Notes: generated by a model from the letters alone, not told the origin. A stretch of DNA of 64,000 bases from Clostridiales bacterium (GCA_023666645.1 JAMPBP010000001.1:172813-236812), one strand, 5' to 3'. Shown: positions 54,100 to 63,369, numbered from the stretch's first letter. Translations and numbers: made by a program.

Positions 54100-54767
54100 A
54101 AAATGCGCTAAGACTTTCGCGTGTGCAATTGGCCCTTATCATCATCTTTCTGGTCATTATCATTGACCAGATAGTCAAGATATGGGTCAAGACGCATTTT
54201 TATCTGGGTGAGAGCCATGAGGTCACATCATGGTTCTATATCCACTTCATTGAGAATAACGGCATGGCATTCGGCTGGGAGCTCGGCAGCAAACTGCTGC
54301 TCACTGTATTCAGGCTCGTACTGACAGCCTTGCTTCTGGTTTACATGTGGAAGTTGCGACGTCGCCCCGATGTCAAGACCGGCTACATGGTGTGTCTCGC
54401 CCTGATTACAGCCGGTGCCTTGGGCAACATCATCGACTGCATGTTCTATGGTGTCATTTTCGACAACCCCTACCCGCCACAGGTAGCGACACTCTTTCCT
54501 GATAGTGGCGGCTACGGGACTCTTTTCCACGGTTATGTTGTCGACATGCTCTATTTCCCCCTTGTGAGCTGGTACTGGCCAGACTGGATGCCATGGATTG
54601 GCGGTGAACGGTTTGAATTTTTCCAACCGGTGTTCAATATAGCCGATGCCGCCATCTCGGTAGGTATCATCGCATTGTTGCTCTTCTACCGCAGCAGTTT
54701 GTCAAAGTCAGGTACCGACAACGAAACAACCGGAGCCCCTGAAGCTGAAACGACAACTACAAAATAG
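54096..54767 (+). CDS. lspA: lipoprotein signal peptidase (signal peptidase II)
   Basis: A 223-residue inner-membrane aspartic protease that removes signal peptides from prolipoproteins. Four transmembrane helices are visible. The first catalytic region is GALGNIIDCMFYG and the second FNIADAAISVG; the two Asp form the active pair. A 40-residue loop between them makes it longer than E. coli LspA (about 164 residues), as is usual in Bacteroidales. The ATG overlaps the upstream stop. The lipoproteins in this window would be substrates. Confidence 0.96.
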   Translation: MKNALRLSRVQLALIIIFLVIIIDQIVKIWVKTHFYLGESHEVTSWFYIHFIENNGMAFGWELGSKLLLTVFRLVLTALLLVYMWKLRRRPDVKTGYMVCLALITAGALGNIIDCMFYGVIFDNPYPPQVATLFPDSGGYGTLFHGYVVDMLYFPLVSWYWPDWMPWIGGERFEFFQPVFNIADAAISVGIIALLLFYRSSLSKSGTDNETTGAPEAETTTTK

Positions 54768-54774
54768 AATCCCG

Positions 54775-55578
54775 ATGACCAAGCGCCCTTCAACACTCCA
54801 CCTGCTGCCACTATTGTTGCTGATACTTGTATTGGCAGCCTGTTCCAAAACGCCCGGTGGAGTACTTCCTCCCGATGAAATGGCACAGTTGCTCGCCGAT
54901 GTATACCGGGGAGAATCGGTCATAGAGTTTGAGCGCAACACCTATAGCAATGACTCAATGAAAAAAGTAGTCAAGCAATCGGTGCTTCTGGCTCACGACA
55001 TGACCCAGGAGGATTTCGACAGCTCGATGTCCTGGTATGGGCGCAATATCGAGGAATATGTCAAAGTGTGTGACCAGGCTGTGGAACTCCTGCAGGAGGA
55101 ATCCAACAATATTCCCGATGACCCTACAGGTTCCAACCAGATTCTTGTCGCCGGCGACTCGGCCCAGGTATGGTCACTGCCACGATTCTACCACATCACC
55201 TCAGCCACACCCTCTCGCTATCTCACATTTCGTCTATCGCCCGATGACACATGGGAGGCAGGCGATGAGTACACATTACAGTTTAAATTACTAAACGCGC
55301 GATCAGAGGTCAATACAGCTATCGCCGTAGATTATGACGACAACCGCACGGAATTCATACGCGCCCGTCAGGACCAGGAGGGATGGTTCCACAACACCCT
55401 ACGTCTTGACTCGACAAGAACAGCCCGAGCCTTATATGGCTACCTGTTGTTTAATCCTGCCGAGGGTGAGAACATATACCTCGACAGCGTCTCGCTCGTG
55501 AGAACACGTGTCAATGACATAAGATACAGGTCACGCACCCGTCAGAACCGTTTCGACCATGGATATGACCTCGAGTAA
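54775..55578 (+). CDS. DUF4296-domain lipoprotein
   Basis: A 267-residue lipoprotein whose signal ends LVLAAC-S. The DUF4296 region (residues about 30-105) reads VLPPDEMAQLLADVYRGESV and DMTQEDFDSSMSWYGRN. The C-terminal half is a beta-rich domain of unknown type. The function is unknown, but the position right after lspA is conserved in the group and fits a lipoprotein substrate. Its last 20 bases overlap the next gene. Confidence 0.86.
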   Translation: MTKRPSTLHLLPLLLLILVLAACSKTPGGVLPPDEMAQLLADVYRGESVIEFERNTYSNDSMKKVVKQSVLLAHDMTQEDFDSSMSWYGRNIEEYVKVCDQAVELLQEESNNIPDDPTGSNQILVAGDSAQVWSLPRFYHITSATPSRYLTFRLSPDDTWEAGDEYTLQFKLLNARSEVNTAIAVDYDDNRTEFIRARQDQEGWFHNTLRLDSTRTARALYGYLLFNPAEGENIYLDSVSLVRTRVNDIRYRSRTRQNRFDHGYDLE

Positions 55579-55885
55579 AAAATTGACCATCGGTGATATT
55601 GCCTGTGAACGGTTGCTCACAGGCACTCTGTTCACCGCTCGCGGCATCGACCGACGTACGATGGTAGAAATAAAGGGACCGAGTTATATACTCAGTCCCT
55701 TTGATATTGAAACACATTCTACAGCTTACTGTTCGCGGGCGGCGATACTTAAACCAGGGGCCAACTTGCAAGAGGCCCATAAACTGCTCGCATCAGAGCT
55801 TCCAGCCTCTGAAATTTATACCCGCCTCGCCGATCAGCTCAGCCAAGAGCTTACTGCCGATGACATCCTAATCCATCATCATTGA
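55559..55885 (+). CDS. small hypothetical protein at the end of the ileS operon
   Basis: A 108-residue soluble protein that I do not recognise. It begins MDMTSSKKLTIGDIACERLL and has mixed alpha/beta character with no signal peptide. It overlaps the DUF4296 gene by 20 bases at its start (an ATG at 55565 is an alternative) and the convergent GNAT gene by 18 bases at its end. The compact arrangement and coherent codon pattern suggest a real gene. Confidence 0.6.
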   Translation: MDMTSSKKLTIGDIACERLLTGTLFTARGIDRRTMVEIKGPSYILSPFDIETHSTAYCSRAAILKPGANLQEAHKLLASELPASEIYTRLADQLSQELTADDILIHHH

Positions 55886-57007
55886 TATATAGGGTCGAGC
55901 TGTAGGCAGTTCAAAAATATCTCCTATCGGTTCGTCGCTACAAAGTATCGACAACAGAATCTCGGGGGTGACATCAAGATCAATTTTCCCACCGAAACCG
56001 TCATTGATAATCATCTCGCCACTGTCAATGATATAGATGTGGGAGTTTTCAGGAATCAAGGGGTCATAGATTTTTATAGTCTGCTTCAACTTAGGATATC
56101 TCGATGCATAGGCAGCCAAAACCTTAGCAGCATTGACGATGCGAGCCATTCCACGCGCATGCACCGGAATCGAACGGGTGTCGGGCGGTGCAATAACGGT
56201 GACCGCACATCCTTCATATAGACGGCGGGCATATTCCAGCGCAGCCATACGGGCATCATCATTCATGGCAAGCAATTCACGTACTACGATACGATGGTCA
56301 TCATCGGTAGCAGGAGCGACAAGTGCAACAGCGACAATCTCGCCCGAGTTTTCATCATTCAGCGCTATGGTATGACCTCCATCGAGAGTTACATCATACA
56401 GGATATTCTGAAAGTCATCATAGCCGTGAAGCACGACATTGTCTCTCATGCGCAACATATGGTCAACCGCAGCATATACCTCATGACTGCCGAGAGGGTC
56501 CACCGCTGTGTAAGTGCCATTGTATTCAAAATGATGCTTATCAGTGTAACGTTCCTCATCGACATAGAACACCGTCGAGAATCCCAGTTTGTTATAGTAG
56601 CGAAATAGACGGCGGCTCGCCGGTATCAGGGCAATCAAAGCATCTCCCCTGTCATATGATTCCCTGAAGGCCTCACTCATAAGTTGCCGCATATAGCCAC
56701 GGTCACGATACTGCCTACGAGTCAAAGCACCCGATACGTAAGCCATAGGCAATGGTACAGAATGAAAATAAAAGGCATAGCGTTGCAGCAGTAACGAACT
56801 TGCCACAAGATTGTCATCATCACCGGCAGTGAGTGTCATAACATCTTCACTCCGATAAACGCGGTCAAAGTACATATCAAGCCATGAATCATTAATTTTG
56901 AAACATTCCTTCCAAAGTTGCTTTATTGTTTCCTTCAATCCGCTATCGTTGACGGTATCCCGGTATACGAGGTCTACTTGCTTGATTATAGTCATCAGGT
57001 TATCCAT
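55868..57007 (-). CDS. GNAT-family acetyltransferase, Eis-like
   Basis: A 379-residue protein. The N-terminal GNAT fold shows ALTRRQYRDRGYMRQLM, the acetyl-CoA loop, and LIPASRRLFRYYNKLGF. A second degenerate GNAT domain and an SCP2-like C-terminal domain (about 300-379, SGEMIINDGFGGKIDLDV) follow, matching the Eis layout. Eis proteins acetylate amines on proteins or aminoglycosides; the substrate here is unknown. It converges with the small gene before it. Confidence 0.87.
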   Translation of the reverse strand: MDNLMTIIKQVDLVYRDTVNDSGLKETIKQLWKECFKINDSWLDMYFDRVYRSEDVMTLTAGDDDNLVASSLLLQRYAFYFHSVPLPMAYVSGALTRRQYRDRGYMRQLMSEAFRESYDRGDALIALIPASRRLFRYYNKLGFSTVFYVDEERYTDKHHFEYNGTYTAVDPLGSHEVYAAVDHMLRMRDNVVLHGYDDFQNILYDVTLDGGHTIALNDENSGEIVAVALVAPATDDDHRIVVRELLAMNDDARMAALEYARRLYEGCAVTVIAPPDTRSIPVHARGMARIVNAAKVLAAYASRYPKLKQTIKIYDPLIPENSHIYIIDSGEMIINDGFGGKIDLDVTPEILLSILCSDEPIGDIFELPTARPYISMMMD

Positions 57008-57341
57008 ACGATGTGTGTGTTATATATTAATGTGTATTATAAATTAATAATGTGAGGATCTATCTATTCGATTCAACATCCTTTACACTATAACAATATT
57101 ATCTTAAAATATGTTTACATTTAATATTACAGCCAATAACCCTACTGTAACATCATCTCAACAACTGTTACTACGTCAAAATAAGTATTTGTAATCGCTT
57201 TGTAATTAGATATTAGACACCAGTAAACACTTTGTAACAGTTATGCAATCACATAACCACTTGTTATTGCACTATCTTTCAATTGTTTACATATTCATGA
57301 AAAAATTTTTAGAAAAAAAACGAAAAAAACTTGTAAAAATT
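57008..57341. other. AT-rich upstream region of the ECF sigma gene
   Basis: No gene is present. The stretch contains copies of GTAACA at 57147-57152 and 57234-57239 and the inverted form TGTTAC at 57166-57171, the first and last forming an inverted pair 13 bases apart. Poly-A tracts (57300-57330) suggest bent DNA. Confidence 0.5.
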
Positions 57342-57371
57342 TTTGCAATTTAGAAATATGTCGTATATTTG
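57342..57371 (+). promoter_or_regulatory. candidate promoter of the ECF sigma gene
   Basis: TTTG (57342-57345), an 18-base spacer, and TATATTTG (57364-57371), fitting the housekeeping promoter pattern. The leader is about 65 bases and starts with the GTAACA repeats. Confidence 0.65.
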
Positions 57372-57381
57372 CAATGTGATT

Positions 57382-57409
57382 GTAACACCAACGTAACATC
57401 ACGGTAACA
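57382..57409 (+). repeat. three GTAACA direct repeats at 11-base spacing
   Basis: GTAACA begins at 57382, 57393 and 57404, each followed by a pyrimidine. They lie directly downstream of the -7 box, in the leader of the sigma gene. A weaker copy (ATAACA) begins at 57416. Confidence 0.85.
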
Positions 57410-57444
57410 CTAAAAATAACAGCAACAAATAAAACGTTTCAATT

Positions 57445-57951
57445 ATGAGTTCACAGAATTTCCAAAACAAGCTCCTCGCCCTCCAAAGCAATCTCCTCAA
57501 CTTTGCTTACATGCTGACAAGCAACCGAGATGACGCCTATGACCTGCTTCAGGATACCACCCTCAAAGTTCTTGACAACGAGGATAAGTATGTCGACAAT
57601 GTCAACTTCAAGGGATGGGTATTCACCATCATGCGCAACATTTTCATCAACAACTATCGCAAAGTAGTGCGCTCAGCTACAATCATCGACCAGACAGAGG
57701 ATCTGTACCACCTCAATATATCACAGGATTCAGGCCTCGACACACCCGAGGGTTCAGTAACTGTCAAGGAAATCAGCGCAGCCATCAACTCTTTCAGCGA
57801 CGAATATCGTATTCCTTTTTCAATGCACGTGGCCGGTTACAAGTACAACGAGATTGCTGAGAAAATGGGTCTTCCACTGGGCACTATCAAAAGCCGTATA
57901 TTTTTTGCACGCCAGAAACTCCAGACAATGCTTGCCGACTATAACAACTAA
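57445..57951 (+). CDS. ECF-type RNA polymerase sigma factor
   Basis: A 168-residue sigma-70-family protein of the ECF class. Region 2 (about 16-72) includes LTSNRDDAYDLLQDTTLKVL and WVFTIMRNIFINNYRK, which bind the core and the -10 region. Region 4 (about 115-160) includes the helix-turn-helix YNEIAEKMGLPLGTIKSRIFFARQKL. No anti-sigma or SusC/FecR partner is adjacent, so activity may be set by transcription or other control. The leader repeats at 57382-57409 are a possible control site. Confidence 0.93.
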   Translation: MSSQNFQNKLLALQSNLLNFAYMLTSNRDDAYDLLQDTTLKVLDNEDKYVDNVNFKGWVFTIMRNIFINNYRKVVRSATIIDQTEDLYHLNISQDSGLDTPEGSVTVKEISAAINSFSDEYRIPFSMHVAGYKYNEIAEKMGLPLGTIKSRIFFARQKLQTMLADYNN

Positions 57952-58150
57952 ACAACGGCATCTTGCACCTCCTGCTACACGCCTATCAATGATAAAAGCC
58001 CCGATAAAGGACTGAAAAGTCAACGCTGACAAGGAGAGACCATGCCAACGAACTCATTGAAACAAAAAAATAATACTATATAAACACACTACACTCACCC
58101 TACTCCACAATTAGTTGTAATAACACTGCGTAACAAATAATCAGAATCTA

Positions 58151-58187
58151 CAGGCCGCTAAGTCGATCAACACGACTTAGCGGCCTG
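58151..58187. terminator. strong hairpin about 200 bases after the sigma gene
   Basis: Fifteen-base perfect arms (58151-58165, 58173-58187, CAGGCCGCTAAGTCG and complement) with a seven-base loop, followed only by TTCTTG. It probably ends the sigma transcript, leaving a long 3-prime region (57952-58150) in which I see no gene; a small RNA there is possible. Confidence 0.7.
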
Positions 58188-58274
58188 TTCTTGAAAAGAT
58201 ATCATATACGACATCTATCACATCTTGCCGCCATACCTGCTTCGTCACAATTTCATAAATGAATCTTATACATT

Positions 58275-58306
58275 ATTGCATATTTAGTCTTTTTAGTATA
58301 ATTTTG
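58275..58306 (+). promoter_or_regulatory. candidate promoter of the sodium-dependent transporter gene
   Basis: TTG (58276-58278), a 20-base spacer, then TAATTTTG (58299-58306), 75 bases upstream of the ATG. The rest of the 58188-58381 spacer shows nothing further. Confidence 0.55.
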
Positions 58307-58381
58307 CAACCATATTTATTCTAACACGACACAGATTACCACTAGAAAGTCACACTTTAACATTAACATGCACTTGCATCC

Positions 58382-59728
58382 ATGAAGCAGTTTCCTCAAT
58401 TACCGGAACGTGCAATATTTGCCACAAAATTTGCCGCAATCGCTGCGACAGTAGGATCGGCCGTAGGTCTTGGGAACATATGGCGTTTCCCTTATGAAGC
58501 CGGCTCCAATGGTGGAGGGGCATTCATGATCTGCTACCTGGCATTTGTCATTATCATCGGTCTTCCTCTGTTATGTGCCGAGTTTTGCATGGGGCGCGGA
58601 ACACGCAGCGGAATCATCGGAGCCTATTCAAAATTGAAAGGGGGACTGATAGGTCGCACAGCCGGCTATATGAGTATAATGTCATCTCTGATGATCTTAA
58701 GCTTCTATTCAGTAGTGGCGGGATGGACAATGGAGTATTGCTTCTCTTCGGCACTTGGGCATCTTGATTTCAGTGACCGTCTGAGCGGACATGACCAGTT
58801 CAACCAGCTCACAACCGGGCTGAGGCCACTGTTCTGGACCATATTGTTTCTTGCATGCAATATGCTCATACTATTCAAAGGAATTACCAAAGGAATAGAA
58901 CGGGCATCCAATATAATGACTCCATTACTTTTCCTACTGCTCATAATATTCTGCATCTATTCTTTCACTCTCCCTGCATTCAGTGAAGGTGTCACATTCC
59001 TCTTCAAACCCGACTTTGGCCACATAACACCCTCGGTGCTTCTCAATGCTATGGGGCAGGCGTTTTTCTCTCTGAGCCTGGGCGTAGGATGCATGATGAC
59101 CTATGCCTCATATTTCAACAAACGTAACAATCTTGTCAAGACAGCAGTGTCGACTGTCATGCTCGACTCGACAGTAGCTATTCTTGCGGGAATCATAATT
59201 TTTCCAGCCATTTTCTCATTCGGAATGACTCCCGAGGCAGGTCCGACGCTTGTGTTTGAAGTACTACCTTCAATATTCGCTCAGCTTCCAGGAGGACAAT
59301 TACTTTCGACCATGTTTTTCCTCCTGCTGCTGGTAGCATCGCTCACATCGACAATATCGATGTCTGAAATATCAATCACAGCACTATGTGACGAGAAGAA
59401 AATAAGCAGGCGCAAAGCTACCATTATAAGTTCATCGATATCGCTCACCGGCGGCATTCTATGCTCATTAAGCTTCGGACCTCTCAACCAGTTCAAGATT
59501 GCCGGGCTTACACTGTTCAACCTCTTTGACTACGCCACGTCCAATATTCTCATGCCGCTTGGCGGACTAATTCTCGCCATCTTTATGGGATGGATGGTCG
59601 ACCAGCGGTTTATCACTGACAATCTGGCGACTAAGCCTATAGTGAGTAACACACTCATCTTTCTGCTAAGATGGATATGCCCAGTAGCCATTGTGTTGAT
59701 ATTCATGAACTCCATAGGCATACTTTAA
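58382..59728 (+). CDS. sodium-dependent transporter, NSS/SNF family
   Basis: A 448-residue inner-membrane Na+ symporter with about 11 helices. The first helix holds the family block IAATVGSAVGLGNIWRFPY, which forms Na+ and substrate sites, and SNGGGAFMICYL follows. Bacterial members (LeuT, MhsT, TnaT) import amino acids; the substrate cannot be told. It is transcribed alone and ends at a bidirectional hairpin. Confidence 0.93.
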   Translation: MKQFPQLPERAIFATKFAAIAATVGSAVGLGNIWRFPYEAGSNGGGAFMICYLAFVIIIGLPLLCAEFCMGRGTRSGIIGAYSKLKGGLIGRTAGYMSIMSSLMILSFYSVVAGWTMEYCFSSALGHLDFSDRLSGHDQFNQLTTGLRPLFWTILFLACNMLILFKGITKGIERASNIMTPLLFLLLIIFCIYSFTLPAFSEGVTFLFKPDFGHITPSVLLNAMGQAFFSLSLGVGCMMTYASYFNKRNNLVKTAVSTVMLDSTVAILAGIIIFPAIFSFGMTPEAGPTLVFEVLPSIFAQLPGGQLLSTMFFLLLLVASLTSTISMSEISITALCDEKKISRRKATIISSSISLTGGILCSLSFGPLNQFKIAGLTLFNLFDYATSNILMPLGGLILAIFMGWMVDQRFITDNLATKPIVSNTLIFLLRWICPVAIVLIFMNSIGIL

Positions 59729-59733
59729 TATAG

Positions 59734-59780
59734 TAAACTCGCCCGAAACACCTATAAAATCAGGGATTCGGGCGAGTTTA
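59734..59780. terminator. bidirectional hairpin between the transporter and zinc-ribbon genes
   Basis: Fourteen-base perfect arms (59734-59747 and 59767-59780, TAAACTCGCCCGAA and complement) with a 19-base loop. It lies between convergent genes and has A/T-rich ends on both sides. Confidence 0.75.
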
Positions 59781-59825
59781 TAATACATTTACAGCCTTAA
59801 AAGGCTATAACCAAGCGCATGCAAT

Positions 59826-60599
59826 TTAATTGGCAGCTGGAGTCTCCACGCCGGCAAGCTCAGGATCAATCAAAATGCGGCCACAATACTCACACACGAT
59901 GATTTTCTTGTGCATTTTGATTTCAAGCTGTTTCTGCGGGGGAATACGGTTGAAGCAACCACCGCACGCGTTGCGCTGGATATACACTACACCGAGGCCA
60001 TTTCGTGCGCTTTTGCGTATACGCTTGAAAGCTGTTAGTGTGCGAGGGTCAATATTGACTTCAAGAGTCTTGGCCTGTTCACGCAGACGCTCCTCATCCT
60101 GACGTGTCTCTGAGACAATCTCATCGAGCTCAGCTTTCTTTTCCGATAGGATATGCTCGCGGTCACTAAGTTCTTCTTTTGTAGCCTGAATTTTACCACT
60201 GAGGGTATCGACTGCGCGATTATATTCATTGATATGACGTTCACTAAGCTGTATCTCAAGGGCCTGGAATTCCGACTCCTTGTTAAGGAGATCAAATTCA
60301 CGGTTATTACGCACATTATCAATCTGCTCCTTATAGCGTGCGATTTTCTCCTGAGCCTCAGCGATTTTAGCCTTTTCGGCACCGAGTTTGCCACGCATTT
60401 CCTCTATCTCGCGCGTGTAGTTTTCTATACGTGTGTGCAAGCCCTCGATATGATCCTCGAGGTCTTTTACCTCAAGAGGGAGTTCTCCACGTATCGTCTT
60501 GATACGGTCAATCTCAGACAATGTGGTCTGCAACTTATACAGGGCCTTGAGGCGCTCCTCAACTGAGAGGTTTTCGGTCTTGGTTTTATCTGTAGCCAT
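59826..60599 (-). CDS. coiled-coil protein with C-terminal zinc ribbon (CdsZ-type)
   Basis: A 257-residue protein. Residues about 25-185 form a long coiled coil (IENYTREIEEMRGKLGAEKA, HILSEKKAELDEIV). The C-terminus has a C4 zinc ribbon: CGGCFNRIPP and CEYCGRILID. The family may act near RNA or translation; function is unsettled. It lies 9 bases after the Nif3-type gene, a pairing seen in many bacteria, and is probably in the aspS operon. Confidence 0.9.
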   Translation of the reverse strand: MATDKTKTENLSVEERLKALYKLQTTLSEIDRIKTIRGELPLEVKDLEDHIEGLHTRIENYTREIEEMRGKLGAEKAKIAEAQEKIARYKEQIDNVRNNREFDLLNKESEFQALEIQLSERHINEYNRAVDTLSGKIQATKEELSDREHILSEKKAELDEIVSETRQDEERLREQAKTLEVNIDPRTLTAFKRIRKSARNGLGVVYIQRNACGGCFNRIPPQKQLEIKMHKKIIVCEYCGRILIDPELAGVETPAAN

Positions 60600-60608
60600 A
60601 TTCTATGA

Positions 60609-61415
60609 TTACATGTATTTTATTGGATTCTTTTCAACGTTTGAGTAATAGACTGCAAAGTTAGGAATTTTTTTTGTAATTGCGTGATAAAAAATATCTT
60701 TTGCACATTCCTCGGTTTCATAATGCCCTAAGTCGACAAGGAAAGTTGACGCTGCATAATCTATGAAACAGTTGAACTTGCAGTCACTGGTCAAGAAAGC
60801 CTGTGCTCCGAGCGCAATAGCCGGCTCTATAAGGAATGAACCGGCGCCACCACACAGTCCTACCCGCTTAATTCGGTAATCACCGGGCAATGCCTCGGGC
60901 TTGGAACAACGCGCCACTGGCGAGTGAAACACACATTTCGCAAGCTGCACAAATTGTTCTGGCGACAATCCATCACCCGGGAGCATTCCTATCACTCCGC
61001 TTCCCACACTACCGAGCTGGTCGTCATGGCGGCCTTCAAGCGTCACGACATCGACAAGTCCGAGCTTACGTGCCATCTCGTGAGATATACCCGCAGGGGC
61101 ATTATCCACAGCCGTGTGGCAAGAATAGACAGTGATGTCACGCTTTATGGCCGACAGCAAGGCTCGTTGCACCCTACCCTCACCATCAATCCGTTTGATA
61201 GCATTGAACAACAACGGGTGATGAGTGACGATAAGATTGCAACCTCGGGCCACCGCCTCGTCGACTATACTCTCGGTAAGGTCGACACACAGCAAAACTC
61301 CGGTACAGGGTGCATCGGGCGTGCCACATTGCAGCCCCGTGTTATCATACCCTTCCTGCAAGCGTCGTGGTGCGACAGCCTCGACAGCCTCTATTACTTG
61401 ACGATTGACAGTCAT
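60609..61415 (-). CDS. Nif3-like dinuclear metal-centre protein
   Basis: A 268-residue protein of the Nif3/YbgI family, which forms toroidal hexamers with a two-metal site. Likely ligands lie in IVTHHPLLFNAI near 63-74, CHTAVDNAPAGIS near 99-111 and the C-terminal DLGHYETEE. It is the short form without the inserted domain found in some relatives. Biochemical role is unsettled. Its ATG overlaps the aspS stop by one base (TAATG). Confidence 0.92.
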   Translation of the reverse strand: MTVNRQVIEAVEAVAPRRLQEGYDNTGLQCGTPDAPCTGVLLCVDLTESIVDEAVARGCNLIVTHHPLLFNAIKRIDGEGRVQRALLSAIKRDITVYSCHTAVDNAPAGISHEMARKLGLVDVVTLEGRHDDQLGSVGSGVIGMLPGDGLSPEQFVQLAKCVFHSPVARCSKPEALPGDYRIKRVGLCGGAGSFLIEPAIALGAQAFLTSDCKFNCFIDYAASTFLVDLGHYETEECAKDIFYHAITKKIPNFAVYYSNVEKNPIKYM

Positions 61416-63184
61416 TATACGTTCTCGTCACTATCTGGAACAATCTCGAGATTCAACTCGTCGAGCTGTTTGGGGTCGAGGGGTGCGGGAGCATCGAGCA
61501 TGACGTCGCGACCACTGTTATTCTTGGGGAACGCTATGCAGTCACGTATGCTGTCAAGACCGGCAAAGAGCGAAACCCAGCGGTCAAGACCGTAAGCCAG
61601 ACCTCCATGAGGGGGAGCTCCATATTTGAATGCGTTCATCAGGAAGCCAAACTGCTCCTGAGCTTTCTCGGGTGTGAAACCAAGTATCTCAAACATCTTT
61701 GCCTGAAGCTTGCTGTCATGAATACGTATAGAGCCACCGCCCACTTCAACGCCATTGACAACCATATCGTAGGCATCGGCACGCACAGCGGCCGGATCGG
61801 TATCGAGCATGGGGATATCCTCTTTCTTTGGGTGTGTGAAGGGGTGGTGCATAGCCATAAGTCGTTGTTCCTCATCGCTCCATTCAAACATGGGGAAATC
61901 AACAACCCAAAGAACTGCAAATTTATTTTTGTCCCTCAAGCCAAGCTGACTTGCCATTTCAAGACGCAATTCACACAGTTGCTTGCGTGTCTTCATGACG
62001 TCATCACCGCTCAAAATAAGGATAAGGTCACCCGGCTCAGCGTTAAACGCATTCTTCATGGCCTGTAGTGTAGACTGGTCATAGAATTTATCTACGCTCG
62101 ACTTCACATTACCATCAGCCTCCACACGGGCATAAACCATGCCCTTGGCGCCAATTTGCGGACGCTTCACATACTCAGTCAACTGGTCAAGTTGCTTGCG
62201 GGTATAAGTAGCAGCTCCCTTGGCACATATACCTCCTATGTAGGCGGCATTGTCAAAGACGCTGAATCCATGCCCTTTCATGATATCCATGAGTTCGACA
62301 AACTCCATACCAAAACGTAAGTCGGGCTTATCGCTTCCGTAGTATTTCATAGCATCGGCCCATGTCATGCGCTTGAATGGACGCTCAAGATCAACGCCAC
62401 GCAGCTCCTTGAACAAGTGTACAGTCATACCCTCAAAGAGGTTCAGTATATCTTCCTGCTCGACATAGCTCATCTCACAATCTATCTGAGTGAACTCAGG
62501 CTGACGATCGGCACGCAAATCCTCATCACGGAAACACTTAACAATCTGGAAGTAACGGTCCATTCCAGATACCATGAGCAGTTGCTTCAAAGTCTGGGGC
62601 GACTGAGGCAAAGCATAGAACTGACCGGGATTCATGCGCGAGGGAACCACAAAGTCGCGAGCGCCCTCGGGAGTGGAACCTACGAGCATAGGAGTCTCGA
62701 TTTCAAGGAAACCCTTTGAGTCGAGGTAGCGTCGTGTCTCCATAGTCATGCGATGGCGCAACTCAAGATTGCGGCGCACAGCAGAACGACGTAGGTCGAG
62801 ATAACGGAATTTCATGCGCAGGTCGTCGCCACCGTCGGTATCGTCCTCGATAGTGAACGGAGGCAACTCACTGGGATTGAGAATTGTCAGTTGCTCGGCA
62901 ATAATCTCTATGTCACCGGTAGGATTTTTTGGGTTTTTGCTGGTGCGTTCAGCGACCTTGCCGGTAACCTGAATCACATACTCCCTACCCAGTTTATTGG
63001 CTTCGTCCTGAAGCTGGGGATTATTCTCGACATTGAACACTACCTGAGTGATGCCATAACGGTCGCGCATGTCGACAAACGTCATGCCTCCCATCTTACG
63101 GCTGCGCTGCACCCAGCCAGCCAACGTCACGCACTTGCCGGCATCGGCCAAGCGCAACTCTCCGCATGTATTTGTTCTGTACAT
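61415..63184 (-). CDS. aspS: aspartyl-tRNA synthetase
   Basis: A 589-residue class II synthetase of the bacterial long type. The N-terminal OB fold ([24 protein letters not shown]) binds the anticodon. Motif 2 is [18 protein letters not shown] and motif 3 is [15 protein letters not shown]. The inserted GAD-type domain lies between. The frame is open 29 codons upstream, but [11 protein letters not shown] at 63184 is the family start. A -33/-7 promoter at 63269-63300 drives aspS-nif3-zinc ribbon. Confidence 0.97.
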   Translation of the reverse strand: MYRTNTCGELRLADAGKCVTLAGWVQRSRKMGGMTFVDMRDRYGITQVVFNVENNPQLQDEANKLGREYVIQVTGKVAERTSKNPKNPTGDIEIIAEQLTILNPSELPPFTIEDDTDGGDDLRMKFRYLDLRRSAVRRNLELRHRMTMETRRYLDSKGFLEIETPMLVGSTPEGARDFVVPSRMNPGQFYALPQSPQTLKQLLMVSGMDRYFQIVKCFRDEDLRADRQPEFTQIDCEMSYVEQEDILNLFEGMTVHLFKELRGVDLERPFKRMTWADAMKYYGSDKPDLRFGMEFVELMDIMKGHGFSVFDNAAYIGGICAKGAATYTRKQLDQLTEYVKRPQIGAKGMVYARVEADGNVKSSVDKFYDQSTLQAMKNAFNAEPGDLILILSGDDVMKTRKQLCELRLEMASQLGLRDKNKFAVLWVVDFPMFEWSDEEQRLMAMHHPFTHPKKEDIPMLDTDPAAVRADAYDMVVNGVEVGGGSIRIHDSKLQAKMFEILGFTPEKAQEQFGFLMNAFKYGAPPHGGLAYGLDRWVSLFAGLDSIRDCIAFPKNNSGRDVMLDAPAPLDPKQLDELNLEIVPDSDENV

Positions 63185-63268
63185 TGTTACGTATAATGTG
63201 TATGTTTGATATATTCGCTTAAAAACTGAGTGACAGCCCCATTCCAGGACACACCTCACAGCCAACGA

Positions 63269-63300
63269 CAAAATTACAACATTTGCCCCACAAAGACAAA
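63269..63300 (-). promoter_or_regulatory. candidate promoter of the aspS operon
   Basis: On the minus strand TTTG (63297-63300), a 20-base spacer and TAATTTTG (63269-63276). The -33 element lies in the T-run of the upstream rplI terminator. The leader is about 80 bases. Confidence 0.6.
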
Positions 63301-63337
63301 AAAATAGCCGTCAAACTCACCTACGTGAGATGACGGC
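63298..63337 (-). terminator. terminator of the rpsR-rplI operon
   Basis: On the minus strand GCCGTCA pairs with TGACGGC, with an inner CTCAC/GTGAG stem and GTAG loop, then TATTTTTTT. It lies 33 bases after the rplI stop. Confidence 0.88.
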
Positions 63338-63369
63338 CATAATTAAAATTTATTTACGAGCTACAGTGA

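Noticed and set aside
49673..58065. Sixteen-base identity GAACTCATTGAAACAA at 49673 and 58050
   Set aside because: One or two such matches are expected by chance in a window of this size; only the recurrent eight-base core is kept as a finding.
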